From contig CAZYUA010000006.1 in the NCBI GenBank assembly GCA_964650525.1, positions 1 to 64,000 of the forward strand: a stretch of DNA of 64,000 nt. Reading direction: 5' to 3'. The stretch comes from UBA1413 sp964650525. Its GTDB lineage: Bacteria > Bacteroidota > Bacteroidia > Bacteroidales > Prolixibacteraceae. A program made the translations under genes and the position numbers. Below the pieces are notes generated by a model. That model saw only the letters and a program-made list of their open reading frames with translations, did no database searches and was not told the DNA's origin. Positions 37,801 through 44,989 of the stretch are shown here, piece after piece (position 1 is the first letter of the stretch; every line of letters begins with the position of its first letter).

Positions 37801-37934
37801 TCATCGCGGGCCGACTGGAGCTGTCCCAGGTTTTGAAGGGAATCCACCTTTTTCCACCTTCTGGTGTAATCGTTTTGTGACATGGTTTGAAAAGTTAGCA
37901 GAATTAAGACAATAACGGTGACAAACCTCTTCAT
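31863..37934 (-). CDS. Alpha-2-macroglobulin family protein with thioester motif
   Basis: 2023 residues with an export signal (MKRFVTVIVLILLTFQTMS) and no lipobox Cys. A helical N-terminal region (about 20-380) is followed by macroglobulin domains: MG2-like TDRAIYRPGQTVWFKG near 598, a bait-region-like low-complexity stretch near 1170-1260 (ENVMIRGLGNQKSARS, PVPDAPDLPPSKP), then the A2M domain FTMPEALTRWRMMGLAHTKD. A CAEQ thioester (PHECAEQVFSRY) lies near 1476 and heads the helical thioester domain. In family terms it traps proteases after bait cleavage by covalent attachment. No pbpC neighbour, the frequent partner, is present. The ENVMIRGLG segment resembles a TonB-plug motif; meaning unclear. 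Confidence 0.92.
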   Translation of the reverse strand: MKRFVTVIVLILLTFQTMSQNDYTRRWKKVDSLQNLGQLQSARDEVIKIYHRSKVDGKDDQRIKALLNKIRLEGQYLEDNTREAISFTEKELENSQTPVKQILYSVLAGIYMDYYRQNRWMIDRRTPLAENSAPDLTTWDAGRFADITTRYHLLALSAADTLKGIPLSQYQAILEGDEKSRKYRPTLFDFLVFRAIDYFSGDKPGAIKPSGAFRPDNPHFFAPLGTFIDIPLPKEEKESFEFQAFRLYQELLRFHSEDRKNSDALVDADLARLAWAHRKSTLPGKDSLYTEALLNLIGKWDKNPVSAEVIYQLATQLRAEGNNYDPQISEAHRWKYKEALGWAERCVTAYPGTDGAHNCAILAKELKMETIGATSPQAVIPGKPSLALLKYQNLEKVWFRIIPLKPEEATEIPSGTREKQLKAILGRTVLKTWETALPPDSDYRAHSAEVLIPALKPGYYLVAASSTPDFDSDSPITLWNLWSSRLSLVERRNEKGGLDIMVLDREKGTPLEKVKVQPWLRKYATSRQKYTDQPGTVFLTDVRGEATIIAPREKESYLPYYLILTLGQEKFITRNSYGGYYGENEEQKQTRTFLFTDRAIYRPGQTVWFKGIVMDMEGDSRTLREDFKEEITFRDVNGQEVSKLMLVTNEFGSFTGNFVIPASGLTGEMSISGQFGSQGFRVEEYKRPKFEVVFDPVEGAPQLNREVVVKGKASAYAGSKISEASVTWRVVRNARFPRPWWWGGGRFPASPAMEIASGTAITGSEGEFEIRFTAIPDSQIAATLSPVFTYTVHTTVSAINGETHDGQTTVSAGYESLLVSTNLAEDINKAEAPDIVVTTTNLNGVPEKATGRVTVQRLTPPAWFLYPRLLEKPDRHTLPEKEFRELFPGEVYGNEKDRSAWPTGDPVISASFETPGKDSISGLRKLQPGHYVLKITTTDPFGKTVNHTHYFSLFSPAEGKTVSFKPLTVTLLTPRAEPGETASFLVATPLRKAYVKVAIFSKAGEPRYRYYRIDNGQIRVDIPVTEADRGNIAIRVIMAKENHLFQEEVMLTVPYSNKELDITVGSFRDKLLPGQEEEWRITIRDKNRDLAAAELLAAMYDASLDIFTPHHWYFSLYHPMNMAPAWDGTGFGPVLGRNFGVPRETGNLRFKTYEQLLGGLFGAGDNGVFYMVENVMIRGLGNQKSARSMVSPQLEMAEDASVTAGFGRMKKEEMTGSVANAETDGENGPPVPDAPDLPPSKPRTDFRETAFFFPRLATNENGEIILRFTMPEALTRWRMMGLAHTKDLKTGMIEKSLITQKEIMVFPNAPRFLREGDVMEFSAMVSNLSGKPLTGTAGLHFFDALTMAPIDQPMKLTNPVRDFSMAEGGNVSLSWKITVPEGIQAVVYRITTTAGNFSDGEEAPLPVLTNRMLVTESLPLPVRERSTKNFTFDRLVKSGNQSTTLRNYRLTLEYTSNPAWYAVQALPYLMEFPHECAEQVFSRYYANTLASHLANSDPAIRRVFDAWKMLSPDALKSNLEKNEELKAVLLQETPWVRDAVSEGERKQRIALLFDVVKMAAEQQTALRKMAEMQAAEGGWPWFPGMPQSEYITRHILTGIGHLQEMKAVDPSTDEELANMVSKAIGFLDQTELESFNTFKKENPSYLKEGNSDYGDIHYLYARSFFLTSHPFGEELKEMVGYYKTQATKAWKSSPIYRKGMTALVLHRMGDSRTANLILKSLTEISLRNEETGMYWRDNKAGWFWYEAPVETQALLIEAYDEISGDTKIVDELKVWLLKQKETQNWKSTKATADAVYALLKRGTSLLTESRPVSITIGGEEVNPYQEGGTKPEPGTGYFKTGWQGEEITPAMGRVTIHNPNPGIAWGALYWQYFEQLDKITPAQTPLSLEKELFKEVNTPEGPKLEKITDRTPLKVGDKVVVRVILKTDRTMEYVHLKDMRASAFEPVNVLSGYRWQAGLGYYESTRDAATHFFIDYLPKGNYVFECRLHATQKGDFSNGITSVQCMYAPQFGAHSEGIRVTVK

Positions 37935-38004
37935 GACTTATACCTATAAAAGTGATTGTCGTATCCAGGATCTAATAAAAAGCTCCTTAAACATCCCGAT
38001 TTCC

Positions 38005-38033
38005 TAAAGATACGAATAAATTGACAGGTCAAA
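38005..38033 (-). promoter_or_regulatory. Possible promoter of the alpha-2-macroglobulin gene
   Basis: Minus strand TTTG (38030-38033), 17-base spacer, TATCTTTA (38005-38012), one mismatch from TAnnTTTG. The leader would be about 65 bases. Confidence 0.35.
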
Positions 38034-38388
38034 AACAATGCCACTGTTCGACAATCAGCGAGCAGGAACTATGAAATCTTCATGAAAACTTTCCTGAAGG
38101 GATTTCTGTGAATGGCAAAGGAAATGGCAAGGAGAAAAAATAAATTTCCTGAAAATACCATATTAAATAGTTTCCAATAATATCGGCGGTTTTTCCATTC
38201 TATGCCGATACATAGGATTCGTAATGTTTCCCTGTTTTGCGGCAGAAATAAGTAACCTGTGATCTCAGACATGGAAATGATCGTATTTCTCCGGTTACTT
38301 CCTCATAGAAAATTCTTCTGACCAGGCATACCGGGAAGGAGGTTCAAATCAGTTGCTTCATCTGAAGGGTTTCATTTTTAATGTTAAC

Positions 38389-38418
38389 TTTGCAACTACA
38401 GGGTTTCTGCTACTTTTG
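38389..38418 (+). promoter_or_regulatory. kduI promoter
   Basis: TTTG (38389-38392), 18-base spacer, TACTTTTG (38411-38418), a full match to the Bacteroidota -33/-7 pattern. The TTTG is itself the end of a second -7-like element TAACTTTG (38385-38392) with TCTG 20 bases upstream (38361-38364), so two start sites are possible. The leader to kduI is 75-105 bases. Confidence 0.5.
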
Positions 38419-38441
38419 GGAGGCTTGACCATGGTTTTAAC

Positions 38442-38466
38442 AAGCCGTCCTGAACTTGTCAGGGCT
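38442..38466 (+). promoter_or_regulatory. Leader hairpin upstream of kduI
   Basis: AAGC..TCCTGA at the 5' side pairs with TCAGG..GCTT across the loop ACTTG, forming a strong stem in the kduI leader, 35 bases before the start codon. There is no U run. It could be a dispersed palindromic element or a translation-control structure. Confidence 0.35.
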
Positions 38467-38501
38467 TCCCTGGATTGAAATAATAGTTTAAACAACAGGT
38501 T

Positions 38502-39344
38502 ATGGCTGTTTTATTCGAAGAAAGGTACAATTACCATCCCGAAGATTTCAAAAGTTATGGTACCGAACGGATCAGGAAGGAGTTTCTGGTGGAGAAAATT
38601 ATGGATCCCGGCAACATTTGCCTGGTCTATTCTCACATAGAGCGATTCATCACAGGGGGGGCGATGCCTCTGGCCGAAGATCTCGAACTCAGCACCGTAG
38701 ATGCCCTGAAGGCAACTCATTTTCTTGACCGTCGGGAACTGGGTGTCATCAATGTAGGAAATACGGGGTCGGTGGTGGCCGACGGCAAGGAGTATGTCCT
38801 GCAGAAAAAGGAAGCCCTTTATATCGGGAAAGGGATTAAGAAGGTTCTGTTCCGTTCGGCTAATCCCGCTGCCCCTGCGAAGTTCTATCTCAACTCGGCT
38901 CTTGCTCATAAGGAGTATCCGGTGGTCCACATCACCTTCGACAAGGCGCGGGTCATTAAAACAGGGTCCCTGGAGACCTCGAATGAGCGTCAAATTAATC
39001 AATTAATAATCAATCAGTTGGTGGAAACCTGCCAGCTTCAGATGGGACTTACAGAACTGAAGCCCGGATCGGTATGGAATACCATGCCTCCGCACACCCA
39101 TTCGCGCCGTAATGAAGTCTATTTTTATTTCGACGTACCCGCCGGACAGGCTGTCTGCCATTTTATGGGAGAGCCCAGGGAAACCAGGTCTGTCTGGTTG
39201 AAAACCGATCAGGCTGTATTGTCGCCAAGCTGGTCTATCCATGCTGCCGCCGGTACCTCCAACTACTCCTTCATCTGGGGAATGGCCGGGGAAAATCTTG
39301 ACTATACCGATATGGACGGGATTAAACCGGATGAACTCAGGTAA
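38502..39344 (+). CDS. kduI: 5-dehydro-4-deoxy-D-glucuronate isomerase
   Basis: 280 residues, a bicupin. It isomerises the 4-deoxy-5-keto-uronate that arises from unsaturated uronic acids to 2,5-diketo-3-deoxygluconate (DKII). Zinc ligands are at His198, His200, Glu205 (MPPHTHSRRNEVYFYF) and His247 (SIHAAAGTSNYSF), matching the E. coli enzyme closely. It is followed by kduD after 102 bp on the same strand. The promoter at 38389-38418 probably drives both. Its substrate would be supplied by the GH105 enzyme at 25308 or another exo-acting hydrolase. Confidence 0.97.
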   Translation: MAVLFEERYNYHPEDFKSYGTERIRKEFLVEKIMDPGNICLVYSHIERFITGGAMPLAEDLELSTVDALKATHFLDRRELGVINVGNTGSVVADGKEYVLQKKEALYIGKGIKKVLFRSANPAAPAKFYLNSALAHKEYPVVHITFDKARVIKTGSLETSNERQINQLIINQLVETCQLQMGLTELKPGSVWNTMPPHTHSRRNEVYFYFDVPAGQAVCHFMGEPRETRSVWLKTDQAVLSPSWSIHAAAGTSNYSFIWGMAGENLDYTDMDGIKPDELR

Positions 39345-39446
39345 GAGAAGGGTTGATGGGATGATTGTATGAAATGAGAATGGTTCGGATTACCCGCTGC
39401 TCTGCGGTGGGGAGTGTCGATTAAAGAATGAAAAATTGATTAGACA

Positions 39447-40253
39447 ATGATAAGCGGTTTATTTGATCTGACAGGTAAGGTAGCGTTGGTTACCGGGGGT
39501 ACACATGGCATCGGGATGGCTATTGGTAAGATTCTGGGTCAGGCCGGGGCAAGGGTCTGTGTGAACGATCTGATGGAATCCCGGCTGGAAACAGCCAGAG
39601 GGCAGTATCAGGAAGCTGGACTGGATGTATTCACCCTGGTGTTTGATGTTACGGACGAGAAGGAGGTGGATGCCGGGATTATGGCTATTGAAAAGGAAAT
39701 GGGTCCGGTTGATATCCTGGTTAACAATGCCGGGATCATTAAGCGCATACCCATTCTGGACATGGCGGTTTCCGATTACAGACAGGTGATTGAGGTGGAT
39801 CTGGTAGCTCCCCTGATAGTCAGCAAACGGGTAGCCCCCGGGATGATCCAAAAGAGGGAAGGCAAGATCATCAATATGTGCAGCATGATGAGTGTTTACG
39901 GACGCAACACCGTTTCGGCCTATGCTTCTGCTAAGGGCGGGCTGAAACTGCTGACTGCCAATATGTGCTGTGAGTGGGCTAAATATAACATCCAGGTGAA
40001 CGGCATCGGTCCCGGTTATATAGCTACAGCCCAAACGGCTCCCATTCGTGAAGGGAACCATCCTTTCAACGACCTGGTGATGATGCGCACCCCTGCGGGA
40101 CGCTGGGGTGATCCCGCAGATGTGGCTAATGCCGCACTCTTTCTGGCCTCAAAGGCCAGCAATTTTGTCAACGGACATGTACTGTATGTGGATGGCGGAA
40201 TCCTGGCCAACTTCGGATATGTCAAAGGGGAAAACGACATCCCGGATTCATGA
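39447..40253 (+). CDS. kduD: 2-dehydro-3-deoxy-D-gluconate 5-dehydrogenase
   Basis: 268 residues, classical short-chain dehydrogenase. Reduces the KduI product to 2-keto-3-deoxygluconate (KDG) with NADH. Cofactor motif TGGTHGIG at 16-23, NNAG at 93-96, catalytic Tyr159 and Lys163 in YASAK, and a C-terminal YVDGGILANFGYV. Paired with kduI. KDG kinase and KDPG aldolase genes are not in the window. Confidence 0.95.
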   Translation: MISGLFDLTGKVALVTGGTHGIGMAIGKILGQAGARVCVNDLMESRLETARGQYQEAGLDVFTLVFDVTDEKEVDAGIMAIEKEMGPVDILVNNAGIIKRIPILDMAVSDYRQVIEVDLVAPLIVSKRVAPGMIQKREGKIINMCSMMSVYGRNTVSAYASAKGGLKLLTANMCCEWAKYNIQVNGIGPGYIATAQTAPIREGNHPFNDLVMMRTPAGRWGDPADVANAALFLASKASNFVNGHVLYVDGGILANFGYVKGENDIPDS

Positions 40254-40382
40254 CTGCCTGCCATCTGACCGTATGCCTGTTCCCCGGAAGCAGAACAGAG
40301 AAAAAACAATACTCACGAAAGAGGTTTCACCCGGAACCCGCACCAGAAGAAAAGTTAGTCCGTGCCTTAATACATTCATGTA

Positions 40383-41666
40383 ATGAAAAAAAACATCATC
40401 CCTGCGCTTGTGTTATTGATGCTTTTTGCATCCTGCAAAAAGCAAACCGGTTGGGTTGTTCATAATATTCTGCCAGTTGAAAGGCCGGATGAGGTCCTGG
40501 TGTTCACCCGGAACCGGGTAGCGGCCAAGCTGGCCATTCCGGGAAACAAACTGCCGGTATTCACAGTAGGAGATACTCAGCTGGCATCTCAAACCGACGA
40601 TCTCGACGGTGATGGAAAATGGGACGAAGCAGCAGTGCTTGTCGATCTTCCACCTTCAGGTTCGCAAAAAATCATTCTCTCCTTTGTAAACCCCGAAGAA
40701 TATCCCGTTTTTAATAAACGCACCAATCTGAGGTTGGGGATACGTCAGCCTGATGGTTCCTTCGCTGAAACAGACCACTACCAGGCTCCCTCCTGCCGGG
40801 ATTCTTTCAGGATCATTGCACAGGGGGAAAGTGTAAACTGGGAGAATGACAAATTCGGTTTCAGAACCTATTTTGATTGCCGCAATGTCAAGGATCTCTT
40901 CGGGAAGAGGACACCCGCCATGGTTGCCGACAGCCTGGAATTACCCGGATTTCCCTCCTACCATGAACTGGCCTCCTGGGGCATGGATGTACTTCATTGC
41001 GGGAGTTCCCTGGGATCCGGGGGGCTTGCCCTGCTGCTGAATGATTCCTTGTATCGTCTGGGGTCTGCCGAAACATATGAATACCACAAGATTGCCGAAG
41101 GCCCGGTACGTTCGGTTTTTGAACTCCGGTACGCAGGATGGAAGGTGGAAGACCGGATGCTGGGAGCAGTCGAGCGAATTTCGATTTACCCCGGTAAATA
41201 CTGGTTCCAGTCGGACGTGACGGTTACGGACTTACCCGGAAATGCTGAGATCGTCACGGGAATTGTTACCAGCAGGTTGAAACGGGAACCTTTTGAATTC
41301 CGGGAGAACGGGTTTACCTGCATAGGTACCCACGATATTCAGTCGCTAAACAATGATGAACTGGGCATGGCTGTGCTTGTTGCTGAAAACCAAACCGGAA
41401 GGGTTGCCCGCACCACTAACATTAACTTTTTCGAGCTTGGATACCAGACCGTCAGGGAAAAGAATTTCAGTCAGATCATCAGCGAAACCTATTATATTTC
41501 CCAAAGGGCAGCATCCGGCAAGCCAGCACGCCATTATTTTGCCGCTGTCTGGGGATTGGAAAACGACCGGTGGAAAACAGAAGAGGGATTTCGTGACTAT
41601 CTCTCGGGAGAAATGCTGAAACTGGCCAATCCTCCCAGCATCCGGGGCATAAAAGAACAGCCCTGA
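40383..41666 (+). CDS. DUF4861 lipoprotein linked to uronate metabolism
   Basis: 427 residues. A lipoprotein signal ends in LFASC with the acylated Cys at 18, so it is anchored in the envelope. The mature part matches the DUF4861 family seen in Bacteroidota beside pectin and ulvan genes; landmarks are DDLDGDGKWDEAAVLVDL, GFRTYFDCRNVKDLFGKR, and a repeated beta-rich core. No catalytic residues are recognised. It follows kduD by 129 bp and is probably co-expressed with kduI-kduD. The function is unknown; binding or hydrolysis of an oligouronide are both possible. Confidence 0.8.
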   Translation: MKKNIIPALVLLMLFASCKKQTGWVVHNILPVERPDEVLVFTRNRVAAKLAIPGNKLPVFTVGDTQLASQTDDLDGDGKWDEAAVLVDLPPSGSQKIILSFVNPEEYPVFNKRTNLRLGIRQPDGSFAETDHYQAPSCRDSFRIIAQGESVNWENDKFGFRTYFDCRNVKDLFGKRTPAMVADSLELPGFPSYHELASWGMDVLHCGSSLGSGGLALLLNDSLYRLGSAETYEYHKIAEGPVRSVFELRYAGWKVEDRMLGAVERISIYPGKYWFQSDVTVTDLPGNAEIVTGIVTSRLKREPFEFRENGFTCIGTHDIQSLNNDELGMAVLVAENQTGRVARTTNINFFELGYQTVREKNFSQIISETYYISQRAASGKPARHYFAAVWGLENDRWKTEEGFRDYLSGEMLKLANPPSIRGIKEQP

Positions 41667-41680
41667 AATCTGGTGCAACA

Positions 41681-41710
41681 AACCTGGTCAGGAGCTTGTC
41701 TTTCCAGGTT
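41681..41710. terminator. Possible bidirectional terminator between DUF4861 gene and murQ
   Basis: AACCTGG (41681-41687) pairs with CCAGGTT (41704-41710) around a 16-base loop, in the 69 bp between two converging genes. No long T run on either side. Confidence 0.3.
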
Positions 41711-41735
41711 GCAAATTCCTGGTAATCATTGCATT

Positions 41736-42575
41736 TTATTCCCTGTGCCCTTTCAGGTATCCGTCAATGGCCTTTTTTACCGATCCGTATTCCAGGAGAA
41801 GGTTCCGCGCCCGGGTCTGGTCCAGTTGAAGCTCTTCCATCAGCATCCGGGTTCCCCGTGCAACCAGTTTGGAATTGGTAAGCTGCATGTTGACCATTTT
41901 ATTCCCCTGAACCCGTCCCAGTTTGATCATGATGGTAGTGGTAATGATGTTCAGGATCATTTTCTGTGCTGTGCCTGCCTTGAGCCGGGTACTCCCGGTG
42001 ATAAACTCAGGACCCACAATGACTTCGATGGGAAATTCAGCAGTTTCGGCGATCCGTGATCCCGGGTTACAGGTGATGCATCCTGTGAGCAAGCCAGCCT
42101 CACGGGCATGGCCGACGCCCCCGATTACATAAGGGGTAGTTCCTGATGCCGCAATGCCGATGACGGTATCCAGACTATTCACCTGATAGGCCTGCAGCTC
42201 CTCCCATGCTTTCTCCGGATCATCTTCGGCATTTTCAACCGCTTTCCTGAGTGCAACGTCTCCCCCGGCAATCAGCCCGATGACCAGGTTTTCCGGAACC
42301 CCAAACGTGGGGGGGAGTTCTGATGCATCCAATACGCCCAGCCTCCCGCTGGTGCCGGCTCCAAGGTAAAAAACCCTGCCCCCGGACTTCATCCGTCCGA
42401 TAATTCTGACTACCAACTGTTCAATCTGTGGCAGCGCCTTTCTGACAGCCCTATGGACCTTGGCATCCTCCTGATTGATGCTGGCAATGAGTTCCATAAC
42501 CGTCATTTTCTCCAGATTCCTGAAACTGGAGGCGCTTTCGGTGATGCTCAGGGTGAATTTTTCCTTCCCGCTCAT
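41736..42575 (-). CDS. murQ: N-acetylmuramic acid 6-phosphate etherase
   Basis: 279 residues with a SIS domain. Cleaves the lactyl ether of MurNAc-6-phosphate to give GlcNAc-6-phosphate and lactate in peptidoglycan recycling. Signatures: TESASSFRNLEKM, YLGAGTSGRLGVLDASELPP, and GIAASGTTPYVIGGV. It lies 12 bp after the kinase gene at 42588, which suggests an operon in which the sugar is first phosphorylated and then split. No MurNAc transporter gene is adjacent. Confidence 0.95.
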   Translation of the reverse strand: MSGKEKFTLSITESASSFRNLEKMTVMELIASINQEDAKVHRAVRKALPQIEQLVVRIIGRMKSGGRVFYLGAGTSGRLGVLDASELPPTFGVPENLVIGLIAGGDVALRKAVENAEDDPEKAWEELQAYQVNSLDTVIGIAASGTTPYVIGGVGHAREAGLLTGCITCNPGSRIAETAEFPIEVIVGPEFITGSTRLKAGTAQKMILNIITTTIMIKLGRVQGNKMVNMQLTNSKLVARGTRMLMEELQLDQTRARNLLLEYGSVKKAIDGYLKGHRE

Positions 42576-42587
42576 GATAACCTGTAA

Positions 42588-43472
42588 TTATGGATTAGAC
42601 TCCTGTGCCGGCTTGCCGTGTTCATCCGGTGCTGTGAGTTTCCCGTGATAACGGATCAGCCCTTCCATTGGCTCCCTGATGATCTTCCCCATTTCCATTC
42701 CCAATGCTTCGGTAACTGTTTTCAGAATATTACGGAAGTAATAGGCAATGCTGCCGGTGAAATGAATAGGAAGCCTGTCTGCTTGACTGTATTGGTGGAC
42801 ATTACGCTCAAAGAACTGGATAAATTGCTGGATTACGATATTTTTTAAAGCTGGTTCGTGGGGATGATCATGAATAAACCGGGTAAATCCGGCGGCGTAC
42901 CGATTGGGAAAAGGTTTACGGTAGATATTTTCAAGGATCTCTTCCGGTGTCAGGGGGTAAACTTCGAAAAACCGGGAGATAATGCGGGCAGGAAGCTGGT
43001 TTTTGAGCACATCGGCCAGGAGGTGTTTCCCGATGACTGCCCCGCTGCCCTCATCTCCCAGGATGAACCCCAGGGGAGACACCCGGGCTGCGATCTCCCT
43101 GCCGTCGTAATAGCAGGAGTTGGAGCCGGTACCCAATATGCAGGCAATGCCTGGTTGGTGGCCGCACAGAGCCCTGGCTGCTGCCAGCAGGTCACTGCCA
43201 ACTTCCACCTGTGCTGTTTGGAACCATTGAACCAAAGGACGCCTGACTTTTTCGTTGACCAACGGATGGGCACACCCGGCCCCGTAAAAGAACAGGGCCT
43301 CCAGGTTGTCGGGAATAACTGGCCATTCCCGCTTTAACAGTGCCAGAATCTCCTGCTCATCCTGGTAAAAAGGATTAATGCCGGAAGTCCGGAAATATTC
43401 GCCCGTTCCTCCTTCCGCCCCGGTCAGATACCAGGTAGTCTTAGTGGAGCCGCTGTCTGCAATCAGAATCAT
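42588..43472 (-). CDS. murK: BadF/BadG-type sugar kinase, probable MurNAc/GlcNAc kinase
   Basis: 294 residues from ATG 43470-43472 (MILIADSGSTKTTWYL); the frame stays open to 43556 but the ASKHA fold starts at this Met. Phosphate 1 motif DSGSTKT, ACILGTGSNSCYYDG, GDEGSGAVIGKH and TGSIAYYF. The NagK/MurK branch of this family phosphorylates amino sugars at C6. Pairing with murQ 12 bp downstream points to MurNAc (and perhaps GlcNAc) as substrate, as in the murK-murQ arrangement of Tannerella. The symbol is inferred from context. Confidence 0.82.
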   Translation of the reverse strand: MILIADSGSTKTTWYLTGAEGGTGEYFRTSGINPFYQDEQEILALLKREWPVIPDNLEALFFYGAGCAHPLVNEKVRRPLVQWFQTAQVEVGSDLLAAARALCGHQPGIACILGTGSNSCYYDGREIAARVSPLGFILGDEGSGAVIGKHLLADVLKNQLPARIISRFFEVYPLTPEEILENIYRKPFPNRYAAGFTRFIHDHPHEPALKNIVIQQFIQFFERNVHQYSQADRLPIHFTGSIAYYFRNILKTVTEALGMEMGKIIREPMEGLIRYHGKLTAPDEHGKPAQESNP

Positions 43473-43534
43473 AAAAAGGGGTGCTTTTACACAGAATATC
43501 CTTTGCTCCTGCAAAGATAACCGGAAATCGTATG

Positions 43535-44989
43535 TTAATCCTGTGGTCCGATCCATAGCACTGAATTTTCCGTGCCGTATTCGTTCTCCTCATAGAGAGT
43601 GTTGTCAGGATCGGTCATCCAGGTTCCGTCTACAACGTATTTGTAGGTGTATTTTCCCGGTTTCAGGAAGATGGGGAGCCTCCATGTACCTCCTCTTTTT
43701 ACCATGCGGTATCCTTCGGGGTTCCAGCCGTTGAAACTTCCGGTAACGACAACATGGCGGGCATCGGGGTACCTGGCGGTTTCAAATATATGGTTGGCTT
43801 TCAACGCGATGTACGAATTTTCCAAATCCCCCGATCCGGAGGTGAACGGATTGGCCGGATCAATCATCCATTTTCCGTCTGCAATGTATTTATATTCATA
43901 ATTTCCGGCCGGAACCACATAGGAAAGCTGCCATCCGGAGGCTGTTTTCTCCATGACCAGTTCGTTCGGGTCCCATCGATTGAAACTGCCGGCCAGACTA
44001 ACCTTCCGGGCTGAAGTAAATCCCTCCAGTTTGAACAGGTATGGTTCTCCCATTTCAAGGAATGAGTTGCGGTTGCCATTGGCATCTTCGCGGACCAGCG
44101 GGTTGCCGGGATCGGTTATCCACCGGTTATCGACCCGGTACTTATAGGAGTAGGTGCCATCCCGGAGATAAACAGGCAGAGCCCAGCCAGCAGTTGTACG
44201 GGTCATAGCTAGCCCGCGGGGGTTCCAGTTAACGAAGTTGCCTGTAACCACCACCCTGCGGGCATCTCTGTAGCCTGTAAGTCTGAAAATGTGGTTGTGG
44301 CAGTAAAACACGGAGTTGAAAGCCCCTGCAGCACCCTTTTCACGCAGCAGGTTGGCCGGGTCGGTGGCCCATTGTCCATCTACTATGTACTTATATGCAT
44401 ATTTCCCGGGCTTCAGTTTTACATCGGTGATCCATCCTGTACCTACAGAACGCATGGGCGTGGAGGTAGTGCTCCAGTTATTGAAATCACCTGCCAGGCA
44501 AACTTTCCGGGCTGACTTGTGCCCCTGAAGGAAAAACTGAGCCTGGGTCCCGTTATATATTATTGCGTTGGGAACTGTTAAATCGTTCGCGCCAAAACCG
44601 ACGTCTGACTCATCTGCTTCCCCCGGAAAACCAATCCACTTGTCAAGTATCTGCAAGTAATCTGAATACCTGGCACCTGTGGTTACATCCGATACAAGAG
44701 GCTTGGAAAGTTCAATGATCGAACCGCCCGTGCCGGTAACCGTCCATGTCACCCCGTCGAAGACAATAACCTTCTTCCCCCCGTAAACCTCCGCTAAAAG
44801 AAGAGTGTCAAGCTCAAAAATCCGCGACACTTCTTTCTTCTCCTGCTCCGACCATTTCAGGTTCAAGGTAAAAACCAGCCTGTCGTCCTCAAATCGGCAC
44901 ACCTTTTCCGGATCCATCTGTCCGTAAAGTGCCGGCATAATAAATAGAAAGACAGGTATCATGAAATATTTAATCATGTACTTTCTCAT
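43535..44989 (-). CDS. Secreted protein with four tandem glycogen-binding-like (CBM48/AMPK-beta) E-set domains
   Basis: 484 residues. A signal peptide (MIKYFMIPVFLFIMPALYGQ) is followed by a unique N-terminal region (about 25-145) and four E-set repeats at 150-230, 233-316, 318-397 and 400-484. Each repeats AR-x-V-x3-G-x-FN-x-W near its start and Y-x-YKY-x-VDG-x-W-x2-DP-x-N near its end, the pattern of the isoamylase N-terminal / AMPK beta glycogen-binding module. No enzyme domain is present. The ATG overlaps the stop of the upstream aspartic protease gene (ATGA), so the pair is translationally coupled. It may bind alpha-glucan in the periplasm or at the surface; ligand and function are unknown. 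Confidence 0.85.
   Translation of the reverse strand: MRKYMIKYFMIPVFLFIMPALYGQMDPEKVCRFEDDRLVFTLNLKWSEQEKKEVSRIFELDTLLLAEVYGGKKVIVFDGVTWTVTGTGGSIIELSKPLVSDVTTGARYSDYLQILDKWIGFPGEADESDVGFGANDLTVPNAIIYNGTQAQFFLQGHKSARKVCLAGDFNNWSTTSTPMRSVGTGWITDVKLKPGKYAYKYIVDGQWATDPANLLREKGAAGAFNSVFYCHNHIFRLTGYRDARRVVVTGNFVNWNPRGLAMTRTTAGWALPVYLRDGTYSYKYRVDNRWITDPGNPLVREDANGNRNSFLEMGEPYLFKLEGFTSARKVSLAGSFNRWDPNELVMEKTASGWQLSYVVPAGNYEYKYIADGKWMIDPANPFTSGSGDLENSYIALKANHIFETARYPDARHVVVTGSFNGWNPEGYRMVKRGGTWRLPIFLKPGKYTYKYVVDGTWMTDPDNTLYEENEYGTENSVLWIGPQD
43538..44542 (-). repeat. Four in-frame E-set domain repeats
   Basis: Repeat units at about 44300-44542, 44042-44293, 43799-44038 and 43538-43792, each 80-85 codons, diverged at DNA level but aligned by the FNxW and YKYxVDGxW landmarks of the encoded protein. 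Confidence 0.8.

Larger units (their letters stand above)
37935..38501. other. Divergent intergenic region, 567 bp, A2M / kduI
   Basis: Contains the predicted promoters of both flanking genes (minus strand 38005-38033, plus strand 38361-38418) and a leader hairpin at 38442-38466. A 67-codon minus-strand frame (38069-38272) has no support. I see no RNA gene. Confidence 0.5.

Noticed and set aside
38069..38272. 67-codon minus-strand frame between A2M and kduI
   Set aside because: No ribosome-binding site, odd composition, and the region is better explained as a divergent promoter area.
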